Positions 17,690 to 25,069 of a stretch of 34,809 nt of DNA are shown in pieces. Made by a program: the position numbers and the translations under genes. The stretch is taken from positions 1-34,809 of the forward strand of contig CALJJZ010000056.1 of NCBI GenBank assembly GCA_937973635.1. The letters run 5' to 3'. The DNA comes from an uncultured Bacillota bacterium. GTDB lineage: Bacteria; Bacillota; Dethiobacteria; DTU022; UBA8154. Within the stretch, counting starts at the first letter, position 1; each line of letters opens with the position of its first letter. The notes under the pieces are model-generated. The model worked only from the letters and a program-made list of their open reading frames with translations. It was not told where the DNA came from and made no database searches.

Positions 17690-18697
17690 TTACAGTCCCT
17701 TTGCGCCCATCCAAGCGGCCAGGTCCAGGACCCGCTGGGAATAGCCCCATTCATTATCATACCAGGCCAGCACCTTGACCATCTTTTCCCCCACCACCAT
17801 GGTGGTCTGGGCATCGACGATGGCCGAGGCGGGATTCTGGACGAAGTCCACGGAAACAAGGGGCTCATAGGTTATATCCAGCAGCCCCTTTAGCGGGCCG
17901 GCGGCAGCCGCAACAAAGGCCTCGTTTACAGCCTCAGCCGTAACTTCCTCCTCCAGCTCTGCCACCACGTCCACCAGGGATACGGCAGGGGTGGGGACCC
18001 GCACGGCCAAACCGTTTATCTTCCCCTGCAATTCGGGCAGGACAAGGCCCACATTGCGCGCCGCCCCGGTGGTCGTGGGGATCATGGAGACAGCGGCAGC
18101 ACGGGCGCGGCGAAAATCATCGTGGGTGATATCCAGGAGGCGCTGGTCGTTGGTATAGGAGTGGACAGTCGTCATCAGGGCGCGTTTGATCTTGAACTGC
18201 CCATGCAGGACCTTGCAGACAACGGCCAGGCAGTTGGTGGTGCAGGAGGCGTTGGAGACCACATGGTGCTGGACTGGGTCGTATACTTCCTCGTTTACCC
18301 CCATAACTACCGTAAGGGCCACTTCTTTTCCAGGGGCGGTAATAATAACCTTTTTGGCCCCGCCCTGTAAGTGCTTTGCCGCCTCCGCAGCCCGGTTAAA
18401 AGCCCCCGTCGCCTCCAGCACGATCTCGGCCCCCGTTTCATGCCAGGGCAAAAGGGCAGGGTCCCGCTGGGCCAGGATCTTGATCTCCTTACCCCGCACA
18501 TAAAGAGCCCGGTCCCGTGCTTCTACCTCGCCCTCCATGATGCCGTAAACCGAATCGTACTTCAAAAGATGGGCGAGGAGCCTAGGGTCCCTGACGCTGT
18601 TAACCGCAACCACTTCCACCCCCGGATGGTCGAGGGAAGCCCGCAGGCATGCCTTTGCGATCCGGCCAAAACCGTTTATCCCTACTTTTACAACCAT
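17690..18697 (-). CDS. gap: Glyceraldehyde-3-phosphate dehydrogenase, type I
   Basis: The enzyme oxidises glyceraldehyde 3-phosphate to 1,3-bisphosphoglycerate, or runs in reverse in gluconeogenesis. The 335-residue chain has the Rossmann start VGINGFGRIAK, the active-site Cys152 in SNASCTTNC and His179 in TTVHSYTND, and the carboxy-terminal WYDNEWGYS. ATG 18697 has GGAGGCGGAG upstream. Two cofactor-discriminating sites are unusual. The acidic residue that binds the adenosine ribose in NAD-specific enzymes (Asp32 of the Geobacillus enzyme) is Ser34 here (VAVNSVRD). The Leu187–Pro188 pair is Ile190–Thr191 (LLDITHDD). Both changes point towards the pattern of NADP-accepting enzymes. It is the first structural gene after cggR. 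Confidence 0.97.
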   Translation of the reverse strand: MVVKVGINGFGRIAKACLRASLDHPGVEVVAVNSVRDPRLLAHLLKYDSVYGIMEGEVEARDRALYVRGKEIKILAQRDPALLPWHETGAEIVLEATGAFNRAAEAAKHLQGGAKKVIITAPGKEVALTVVMGVNEEVYDPVQHHVVSNASCTTNCLAVVCKVLHGQFKIKRALMTTVHSYTNDQRLLDITHDDFRRARAAAVSMIPTTTGAARNVGLVLPELQGKINGLAVRVPTPAVSLVDVVAELEEEVTAEAVNEAFVAAAAGPLKGLLDITYEPLVSVDFVQNPASAIVDAQTTMVVGEKMVKVLAWYDNEWGYSQRVLDLAAWMGAKGL

Positions 18698-18723
18698 CTT
18701 GCTCCGCCTCCTTAATATGATCT

Positions 18724-18745
18724 ACAGGATATTTTTTTATCCTGT
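18724..18745 (-). other. Hairpin in the cggR–gap intergenic region
   Basis: ACAGGATA (18724–18731) and TATCCTGT (18738–18745) form a perfect 8-bp stem with a 6-nt loop, about 27 bp before the gap start. In B. subtilis the cggR–gapA message is cut near this place and a hairpin stabilises the downstream part. The position suggests a similar role here, by analogy only. Confidence 0.5.
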
Positions 18746-18772
18746 TGCTACCAGATAAAAAAAACATTCCCC

Positions 18773-19831
18773 TCAGACGGACAGCGCCTGGGCATCAATA
18801 CCCGCCAGCGCCATAATCTTGCGGGCAGCTCCTTCATCGAGGACCAGGTGATCCCGGGGATGGTTGCCCACCACGGCGATAATGGCCTCCGCCTTGGCAC
18901 TGCCGCCGGCAATAACAATAACATTATCGACGCGGTTATTCATATCTTCCAGGTAGAGGCCGAGGCTGGGGATATAATCTACGATCTCACCCCGTCCGTT
19001 AAAGAAAAAGCCGAAGACTTCTCCCACAGCTCCTTTGGCCTCCAGCATACGGATCTCTTCTTCCCCCGCTCCCCGGCGCCGGGCCATATCCACGGCAGTC
19101 CCAATACCGTGCAACAGCACGCTGGCTGAGTTGATCAGCTCCAGAATCGAAGCGATCTTTTCTTCCTGCAGCAGCATCTCCAGCGCCTCCTGGCTGAGGG
19201 AGTCGGGCAGATGCAGCAGGCGGTAAGAGGCTTTCAGTTTCCTGGCCACCCGGGCAGCGATATTGTTGGCCTGGTAATCCACCTCTTCACCCAGGCCGCC
19301 CCGCGCCGGGACAACGGTGATGCCGGGCGGCGCAGGCAGATCGGAAAGCATATCGGCAACGGCCGCACAGGACCTTCCCCCCGACACCGCCAGCACCATC
19401 TCCGGTTTTAAACATTCGCGTAAAATTTTTGCCCCAGCCCGCCCCATCTCCAGCAGCACCATTTCGTCTTTTTCCAGGTCGCCGGGCACAACGCTTACCC
19501 TCTTTACCTTTAACAGCTTAAGCAGCTCTTTTTCCATGGCGTCAAGGCCCAGGAGCAGTTTGAGGTAAGGCGTAATCCCCAGCACCAGCGCCTCACCGGC
19601 AGGTGTAAGGGAAATACCGCGTTGTTCCACATGGATAAGACCCTGGTCGCGCAGGGTATCGAGCTCCCGGCGCAGCACTTTTTCTCCAAGCTTGAAGTAG
19701 GCAGCCAGGCTACGCCGGCCTGCAGGCGCAGCATAATAAATACGGCGCAAAAGGCGGTAGCGTTTAAGGAGTAATTCTGGTAATTCAGGCACAATGAGGC
19801 GAAGGTAGTCTTCTCCAAGTATTAAACCCAT
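18773..19831 (-). CDS. cggR: Central glycolytic genes regulator CggR
   Basis: CggR is a SorC/DeoR-type repressor of the gap operon that responds to fructose-1,6-bisphosphate. The 352-residue protein has an amino-terminal winged helix-turn-helix (RRSLAAYFKLGEKVLRRELD, DQGLIHVEQRGISLTPAGE) and a carboxy-terminal sugar-binding domain with AVSGGRSCAAVADML, VVPARGGLGEEVDYQAN, LHGIGTAVDMARRRG and VIAGGSAKAEAI. It stands directly before gap in the same orientation, as in Bacillus. The ATG at 19831 has AAGGGAG about 12 bp upstream, slightly far. A perfect TATAAT and a 44-bp palindrome lie upstream, probably its promoter and operator. Confidence 0.95.
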   Translation of the reverse strand: MGLILGEDYLRLIVPELPELLLKRYRLLRRIYYAAPAGRRSLAAYFKLGEKVLRRELDTLRDQGLIHVEQRGISLTPAGEALVLGITPYLKLLLGLDAMEKELLKLLKVKRVSVVPGDLEKDEMVLLEMGRAGAKILRECLKPEMVLAVSGGRSCAAVADMLSDLPAPPGITVVPARGGLGEEVDYQANNIAARVARKLKASYRLLHLPDSLSQEALEMLLQEEKIASILELINSASVLLHGIGTAVDMARRRGAGEEEIRMLEAKGAVGEVFGFFFNGRGEIVDYIPSLGLYLEDMNNRVDNVIVIAGGSAKAEAIIAVVGNHPRDHLVLDEGAARKIMALAGIDAQALSV

Positions 19832-19856
19832 GATCTTCTTGCTCCCTTCAACCCTT

Positions 19857-19862
19857 ATTATA
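19857..19862 (-). promoter_or_regulatory. −10 box before cggR
   Basis: A perfect TATAAT lies about 26 bp before the cggR start. At 17 bp upstream there is only a T-run inside the palindrome, and the TTGACC found there is 12 bp away, so the −35 box is poor. A weak, repressed promoter fits this. Confidence 0.45.
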
Positions 19863-19870
19863 CTATGAAA

Positions 19871-19914
19871 AATGGGTCAAAAAAAGTCCCTACTGGGACT
19901 TTTTTTGACCCATT
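19871..19914. terminator. 44-bp perfect palindrome: bidirectional terminator and possible CggR operator
   Basis: The two 20-bp arms (19871–19890 and 19895–19914) are perfectly complementary around a 4-nt TACT loop. The core AGTCCC–GGGACT is flanked by A7 and T7, so it can act as an intrinsic terminator on either strand; on the minus strand it would end the rpoN transcript. Each arm also reads GGGAC–N6–TGAC, close to the CGGGAC–N6–TGTC units of the B. subtilis CggR operator, and the element covers the −35 region before cggR. Confidence 0.75.
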
Positions 19915-19954
19915 AAAATATCTTTTCGTTATTTATCTAACTGGAACAGGATAA

Positions 19955-21358
19955 CTATAACGAGCGCCGCATAAAGGAAGCGGGCAGCTGCAGCTCTTCC
20001 CGGTATTTGGCCACTGTCCGCCGGGAGATCTTGATCCCTTCCTCCCGCAAACGGGCCGCCAGCTGGTGGTCGCTTAAAGGGTTGGCGGCGTCTTCCGTCT
20101 CGATTAACTCGCGCAGCCTCTGTTTAATTCCGGAGCTGGCATAGAGCTTCCCCGCTTCGCCGCCCACGCTGCCGGGAAAGAAAAATTTCAGGGGATAAAG
20201 CCCCCGGGGCGTTTGCATATATTTGTTGGCTGTGGCACGGCTTACAGTGGATTCATGGACACCGACGGCGGCGGCCACAGCCTTGAGGGTCAGGGGTTTT
20301 AAATAATGCAGGCCTTTTTCTAAAAAAGGTTCCTGAACCCGCACGATCTCCACGGCAACATCGTGGATCACTTTTTTGCGGTGCTCGATGCTTTTGATAA
20401 ACCAGAGCGCCCCTTCCAGGTTCCGTTTAATAAAGCGCCGCACCTTTTCGTCGCCGCTCTGGCGCAAAATACCGCGGTAAAAGGGATTAACCACAAGGCG
20501 GGGAAGCCGTTCCGGGCTGCTGACCACGTACTGCCCGTCAATTTTTTCCACAATAATATCGGGGACAATATAGCTCACGTCGGTCCCGTCTCCAAAACAT
20601 GCCCCGGGCTTGGGGTTAAGCCTGCGGATCAGGGCCAGGGCCTCATGCAGCTCCTCCAGGGAAATACCCAGTTTACGGGCCACCAGGCGGTATTTCCCCT
20701 GGGCAATCTCCGGGAGAAAACCGCTGATAATCTTCTCCGCCGCAGGCGGGTGGGGAGAAAACTGGCGTAACTGGAGCAGCAGGCATTCCTCCAGGGAGCA
20801 GGCCCCCACCCCCGGCGGATCAAAAGTCTGGATTAAAGCCAAAAGCTCGTGGACCGTGGCCAGGGGGATGCCCAGATGACGGGCATGTTCCCGGGGTTCG
20901 CCCTGCAGGTAACCGTTGGCGTCGAGGTTGCCGATGAGGTATTCACCCACCAGCTGTTGGCACTCGTCTGCCGCCGAGAGCTTGAGCTGCAGGGAGAGGT
21001 AGTCATAGAGGTTTTTCTCCCGGGAAAGGCAATTTTCCACATAAGCCGGGTTACGCTCATAGCGAGGCTCCGTATAAAGGTAAGGCGAGGGGTATGCATC
21101 TTCGCCAAATGCGAGGAAGCTGTCGTCATCAAGCTCCTCCTCCAGGATTTCCGGCCCTTCCCCTTCCTTTTCCAAGCGGTCCGGCAGCTCCTCTCCCTCT
21201 TCCGCCACCTCCAGCAGGGGGTTGGCCGCCAGCTCTTCCTGGATGCAGTCGAGCAGCTCCTGCGCCGAATACTGGAGCAGGGCAATAGACTGGCGCAGTT
21301 CCTGCGTCATTACCATACGGGTTGCCTGGGTGATTTTCAGTTCAAAGTTCATGGTCAT
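19955..21358 (-). CDS. rpoN: RNA polymerase sigma-54 factor
   Basis: Sigma-54 directs RNA polymerase to −24/−12 promoters that need an activator ATPase. The 467-residue protein has the glutamine/leucine-rich region I (MNFELKITQATRMVMTQELR and SIALLQYSAQELLD), an acidic region II (about 52–90), the core-binding region, a helix-turn-helix (LKAVAAAVGVHESTVSRAT) and the RpoN box, here SRRTVAKYREELQLP. Start ATG 21358 has GGGGAG 9 bp upstream; ATG 21352 is also possible. Its place between whiA and cggR is typical of Clostridia. No sigma-54 activator is encoded in this window. Confidence 0.96.
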   Translation of the reverse strand: MTMNFELKITQATRMVMTQELRQSIALLQYSAQELLDCIQEELAANPLLEVAEEGEELPDRLEKEGEGPEILEEELDDDSFLAFGEDAYPSPYLYTEPRYERNPAYVENCLSREKNLYDYLSLQLKLSAADECQQLVGEYLIGNLDANGYLQGEPREHARHLGIPLATVHELLALIQTFDPPGVGACSLEECLLLQLRQFSPHPPAAEKIISGFLPEIAQGKYRLVARKLGISLEELHEALALIRRLNPKPGACFGDGTDVSYIVPDIIVEKIDGQYVVSSPERLPRLVVNPFYRGILRQSGDEKVRRFIKRNLEGALWFIKSIEHRKKVIHDVAVEIVRVQEPFLEKGLHYLKPLTLKAVAAAVGVHESTVSRATANKYMQTPRGLYPLKFFFPGSVGGEAGKLYASSGIKQRLRELIETEDAANPLSDHQLAARLREEGIKISRRTVAKYREELQLPASFMRRSL

Positions 21359-21453
21359 CTGCCTTAACTCCCCAGCCCTCCAGATTTTCCCTCGGACAAT
21401 TTGCCCCCTGCTTAATAAATATTCAACCTATTCATGAAAATTCCTGCTGCCGG

Positions 21454-22425
21454 CTAGAGTCTTTCTCCGTTGCGCCTGGCATTGTTTTTAACCCTTAAGG
21501 CCAGAGCATTGAGGCGGCGCAGGCGATGGTTGACCGTGGACTTGGTCAACGGCGGATCGGCAAGATCGGCCAGCTCCCGGAGCGTAGCTTCAGGGTGCTG
21601 CAGGCGTAAAAGGGCAATTTCGCGCAGGGAAGGGGGTAGCTGCTCCAGGCCCACCAGCTCCAGGAGAAGACGTATGCTGTCAAGCTGCGCATGGGCAGCC
21701 AGAGCTGTCCTCGTCAGGTTGGCCGTCTCGCAGTTGACAAGGCGGTTGATCTTATTGCGCACGCCTTTGACCACACGCACGTCTTCAAATTTGAGCAGGC
21801 CCCCATGGGCGGCAATAATACGTAAAAATTCGCTGATCTTCTCCCCCTCTTTGATATAGACGACCTGGCTGCCTTTACGCTGGAAAAAACGCGAGGGCAG
21901 GCCGAAAGCAAAAAGGACTTCCATCACCGAGCGGGCATAGGCTTCACAGGGGGCAATTATCTCCAGGTGGTAGTCCCGTTCAGGGTTGCTCAAAGAACCG
22001 CTGGCCAGGAAGGCGCCGCGCAGATAAGCGCGGCGGCAGCACGTCTTCTCCAGGCCGTTTTTCCGCTGCCAGAGCAGATATCTGCCCTCTCCCGGCTCCA
22101 CAGTAAGAAAGCCCAGCTCCTGCAGCACGGTAAATACTGTTTCCCGGCCGTAGATCTGCACGGAAAAGAGATTTCTTTGATACAGGCGCCTCTTGCGCAC
22201 GGAGAGGACCTGGGGCGTCAGGGCAAAACAGTGTTTTACCAGGGAAAAAATGCGCCGTGCCGTAGAGGCATTTTCTGTCAGCATGATAATACGTTGCAGC
22301 TTGGCGCTGAGCACAAGCTCGCCGCGCATCTCCAGAAAAGCCCTTAGCTCGGCCCGGGCACAACAAGGGGCTGTCAGAGGATGCCTGGCAAGTTCCTCTT
22401 TAACCCTGCGGGTAAAAGAAGACAA
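21454..22425 (-). CDS. whiA: DNA-binding protein WhiA
   Basis: WhiA links cell division and chromosome segregation in Gram-positive bacteria. The 323-residue protein has an amino-terminal domain of degenerate LAGLIDADG homing-endonuclease fold (CCRRAYLRGAFLASGSLSNP is the recognisable core) and a carboxy-terminal helix-turn-helix (HPEATLRELADLADPPLTKS, TVNHRLRRLNALA). The start is TTG 22425, with GGGGAGGG upstream. It follows rapZ after only 18 bp. In most Firmicutes yvcK separates rapZ and whiA; here it is absent. Confidence 0.95.
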   Translation of the reverse strand: MSSFTRRVKEELARHPLTAPCCARAELRAFLEMRGELVLSAKLQRIIMLTENASTARRIFSLVKHCFALTPQVLSVRKRRLYQRNLFSVQIYGRETVFTVLQELGFLTVEPGEGRYLLWQRKNGLEKTCCRRAYLRGAFLASGSLSNPERDYHLEIIAPCEAYARSVMEVLFAFGLPSRFFQRKGSQVVYIKEGEKISEFLRIIAAHGGLLKFEDVRVVKGVRNKINRLVNCETANLTRTALAAHAQLDSIRLLLELVGLEQLPPSLREIALLRLQHPEATLRELADLADPPLTKSTVNHRLRRLNALALRVKNNARRNGERL

Positions 22426-22443
22426 GGCCTGTCCCTCCCCCGG

Positions 22444-23319
22444 TTATTGTTTTTTGAGGTCACGGTGCTCTACACGGGCATTATAGCCCTTTTCCTGCAG
22501 CAAACCCAGCAAGGCATTGGAAAGGACGACGGAGCGGTGTTTGCCGCCGGTACAGCCGATGGCGATGACAAGCTGAGGCTTACCCTCTTTAATATAACAG
22601 GGAATGAGAAATTCCAAAAGGTCCACCAGCTTTTGATAAAAGCGGTGGGTAACGGTCCATTTAAAAACGTATTCCCTGACAACTTCGTCATTGCCGGTCA
22701 GGGGGCGCAGGGAATCAACATAATAAGGGTTAGGCAAAAAGCGGACATCAAAAACAAGATCCGCATCCAGGGGCAGTCCGTATTTGTAGCCGAAAGAGAG
22801 CACCGTCAGCAGGATATTCTTCTCCCATTCCTGCGGCGCGTAGAGGCGGTTAATCCGCTCACGGAGGTCGGCCGTAGCCAGGTCCGTGGTATCAATAATC
22901 ATATCCGCTTTTCCCCGAATATCTTCCAGCAGTTTCCTTTCCTCCTGGATCACCTCCACGATCGTCCCCCGTTCCGCTAGGGGGTGGCGCCGCCGCGTCT
23001 CCTTGAAACGGCGCACCAGCACCTCTTCCGAGGCCTCCAAAAAAAGGATTTCGTAATTAAAGCCCAGGTCTTCCAGGCGAGCCAGGGCTTCAAAAAGACC
23101 GTGGAAAAGCTCCCCGCCCCTGATATCGCACACCAGGGCCACGCGGCTGATTTTACCGGCGGACTGGAGGCACAGCTCGGCAAATTTGGGGATGAGGGCG
23201 GGGGGCAGGTTGTCCATACAAAAATACCCCAGGTCCTCAAAGCTGTGCAAAGCGCTGCTTTTGCCCGCCCCGGCAAAACCCGTAATCAGCACAAACCTTC
23301 CTTTGAACATAGAAAACAC
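22444..23319 (-). CDS. rapZ: RNase adapter protein RapZ
   Basis: RapZ/YvcJ is a nucleotide-binding protein. In E. coli it guides RNase E to the GlmZ small RNA; in Bacillus the homologue affects competence. The 291-residue protein has a P-loop at residues 14–21 (GFAGAGKS) and FMDNLPP-like CMDNLPPALIPKF. The Walker B region is VCDIRGGELF. Further motifs are FLEASEEVLVRRFKETRRRHPL and DFNF-type motifs replaced by VLSFGYKYGLPLDADLVFDV. The carboxy-terminal domain has RFLPNPYYVDSLRPLTG and GCTGGKHRSV. The start ATG 23319 is followed by a second ATG three codons on. It is co-oriented with the HAD phosphatase upstream (27 bp) and whiA downstream. Confidence 0.96.
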   Translation of the reverse strand: MFSMFKGRFVLITGFAGAGKSSALHSFEDLGYFCMDNLPPALIPKFAELCLQSAGKISRVALVCDIRGGELFHGLFEALARLEDLGFNYEILFLEASEEVLVRRFKETRRRHPLAERGTIVEVIQEERKLLEDIRGKADMIIDTTDLATADLRERINRLYAPQEWEKNILLTVLSFGYKYGLPLDADLVFDVRFLPNPYYVDSLRPLTGNDEVVREYVFKWTVTHRFYQKLVDLLEFLIPCYIKEGKPQLVIAIGCTGGKHRSVVLSNALLGLLQEKGYNARVEHRDLKKQ

Positions 23320-23346
23320 CGGCTTATTTTGAAGATATATGCTCTT

Positions 23347-24156
23347 TTAAAGAATATATTCTTCCAGGAAAAGGGCTACCCCGTCTTCCAGGTTGGATTT
23401 GGTAATTACGTTGGCCGCCTCCCGCACCGCCGCCGGAGCGTTGGCCATAGCCACCCCCATGCCGGCAAACTGGAGCATATCAAGGTCATTGTAGCTGTCG
23501 CCGATGGCGATGATCTCCTCCGCTTCGATCTTCTGGAGCTCCGCCAGGTGTTTGAGGGCGCGGCCTTTGGTTCCTTCCCAGCTCGTAATTTCCAAAAAAT
23601 AGGGGCGGGACTTCAGGACGCTGAGGCACCCTGCGTATGCTGCTTCCAGGTAACGCTGCAGCTCGTCCAGGCGCTTTTCCTCTTCCCTGTGAATAAGCGT
23701 CAGCTTGACCGGCTCCGTCTCCCGGTGCTGGAGAAAAACACTGAGGTCGCCGACTTCTTCCATGGGGATGGGGGCAATGGTCTGGTAATAACGGGAAATT
23801 TCGTTTTCCTTCTGCACAAAAATCTGGTCGTCGAGGTAGAGGTTAACGTGAAACCCCTCTTGCTCCGTAAGCCTGAGGATCTCCAGGGCAGGCTCCAAAG
23901 GGACGGGACAGTAACGGAGCATGGCGCCGCTTTGCGCTTCGCGGATCATGGCCCCGTGATAGACAATCAGGGGCAGAGCTATCTCCAGTTCACGGGCATA
24001 ACGGACGGCGGAACGAAACATACGCCCCGTGGCAATGGTCACCAGCACGTTTTTCTCCACAGCACGGCGAATGGCTTCCCGGTTGCGGGGAGATATTTTA
24101 GCTTCGGCGTTAAGCAACGTATCGTCCAGATCAAGGGCCAGCAGTTTATAGCGCAT
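23347..24156 (-). CDS. Cof-type HAD-superfamily phosphatase
   Basis: The 269-residue protein is a class IIB HAD hydrolase. Motif I is LDLDDT (catalytic Asp9 and Asp11), motif II is TIATGR, motif III is the Lys in SWEGTKGRALKHL, and motif IV is GDSYNDLDML. The middle section, about residues 85–190, is the Cof-type cap. Such enzymes dephosphorylate sugar phosphates, flavin mononucleotide or other small metabolites; the substrate cannot be predicted from sequence. ATG 24156 follows a clear promoter (24236–24208) and is the first gene of the HAD–rapZ–whiA unit. The position next to rapZ is not the standard order and may be lineage-specific. Confidence 0.92.
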   Translation of the reverse strand: MRYKLLALDLDDTLLNAEAKISPRNREAIRRAVEKNVLVTIATGRMFRSAVRYARELEIALPLIVYHGAMIREAQSGAMLRYCPVPLEPALEILRLTEQEGFHVNLYLDDQIFVQKENEISRYYQTIAPIPMEEVGDLSVFLQHRETEPVKLTLIHREEEKRLDELQRYLEAAYAGCLSVLKSRPYFLEITSWEGTKGRALKHLAELQKIEAEEIIAIGDSYNDLDMLQFAGMGVAMANAPAAVREAANVITKSNLEDGVALFLEEYIL

Positions 24157-24207
24157 CAGGGTCCGTCCTTTACCAGCATCCCGGCTTTATGGCAGCTCTT
24201 TAGTTTT

Positions 24208-24236
24208 AGCTTACTCTAGATGGCTAAGCGTGTCAA
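24208..24236 (-). promoter_or_regulatory. Sigma-A-type promoter for the HAD–rapZ–whiA unit
   Basis: A perfect TTGACA −35 box (24236–24231) and a TAAGCT −10 box (24213–24208) are separated by 17 bp. They lie 50 bp before the HAD gene and after the methyltransferase stop, so this starts a new transcription unit. Confidence 0.75.
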
Positions 24237-24284
24237 CACGGGGAAGCTCATAATCGGCCGGCAAGGATAAAAAGACAAAAAATA

Positions 24285-24968
24285 TCAGCTTGCTGCCCGG
24301 CGTGTAAAGAGGTGAATGGAGATGGCATAGGAGGGCAGCAGGGATTCCTGCAGCACCACCGTCTCATGGAAAAGCTCTGCCGTAAAAAGGTCGGGATTAT
24401 ACCAGTCCTGAATAAATTCCCGGGTAACAGGGCGCTGGGGATGGGAAATAAGGAGCCGTCCTCCCGGCAGCAGGATCTCGTGGAATATGCGGCCGAGATA
24501 AGGGTTTAACTGCGGATCATAAAGGATATCTGAGGCCAGGATACCGGCAAATTTTTGCCCCCGGGGAAAACTGCGCCAGTCCGCCAGGAGCAAGGCCGGT
24601 TCCACGCCGTTGGCCCGGGCGTTGACGGCGGCCATCTCCAGGGCCTGGGGGTTAAAATCAGAGAGGGTAAGGCGCGCCCCCTTAAGGGCGCAAACAATGC
24701 CGGGCAGCCCCATACCCGCCCCTAGCTCCACTACTTCTTCGCCGGGGGAAAAGGGGGTCTGCTCCCAGAGATAACGGGCCAGGCCGTAGGCGGCCGGCCA
24801 GACTTCGGCCCAGCAGGGGACCTTGTCCGCATCTTCCAGGTCGGTAATCAGGGCTTCAAAATCCCTGGCAAGATAAAGCCTGAGCTCTTTCCCGGGAAGG
24901 GAGACAAGGAGCTCTTTCACGTCCATGGCGGGTTTTTTTTCTCCGTTTCCGTCCAATTTTCGGTACAA
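24285..24968 (-). CDS. Class I SAM methyltransferase, lysine methyltransferase-like
   Basis: The open frame gives 227 residues. Motif I is VVELGAGMGLPG (79–90), an acidic residue binding the SAM ribose follows in LSDFNPQ (Asp104), and SDILYD is at 146–151. The segment CWAEVWPAAYGLARYL before motif I is typical of Methyltransf_16-type enzymes, the group that includes METTL20, which methylates lysines of ETF-beta. Protein-lysine methylation is therefore the most likely activity, but other small-molecule targets are possible. The start is uncertain: TTG 24968 abuts the AAAGGAG site, so TTG 24956 (12 bp spacing) or ATG 24926 may be used. It follows uvrC by about 100 bp. Confidence 0.8.
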   Translation of the reverse strand: MYRKLDGNGEKKPAMDVKELLVSLPGKELRLYLARDFEALITDLEDADKVPCWAEVWPAAYGLARYLWEQTPFSPGEEVVELGAGMGLPGIVCALKGARLTLSDFNPQALEMAAVNARANGVEPALLLADWRSFPRGQKFAGILASDILYDPQLNPYLGRIFHEILLPGGRLLISHPQRPVTREFIQDWYNPDLFTAELFHETVVLQESLLPSYAISIHLFTRRAAS

Positions 24969-25069
24969 CTCCTTTCAAAATCAAGGGAAGGGCTGAAGGG
25001 GTGTCTCCGGGCCGGAAACAGTCAGCCCGGGGCCGGATAGCGGGGCCGCATATGCTGCCCGATCTTTTC

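Noticed and set aside
22984-24219. 411-codon plus-strand open frame
   Set aside because: It runs antisense across rapZ and the HAD gene, both of which have full family motifs. It has no recognisable domain or good ribosome binding site and is explained by the high-GC codon structure of the real genes.
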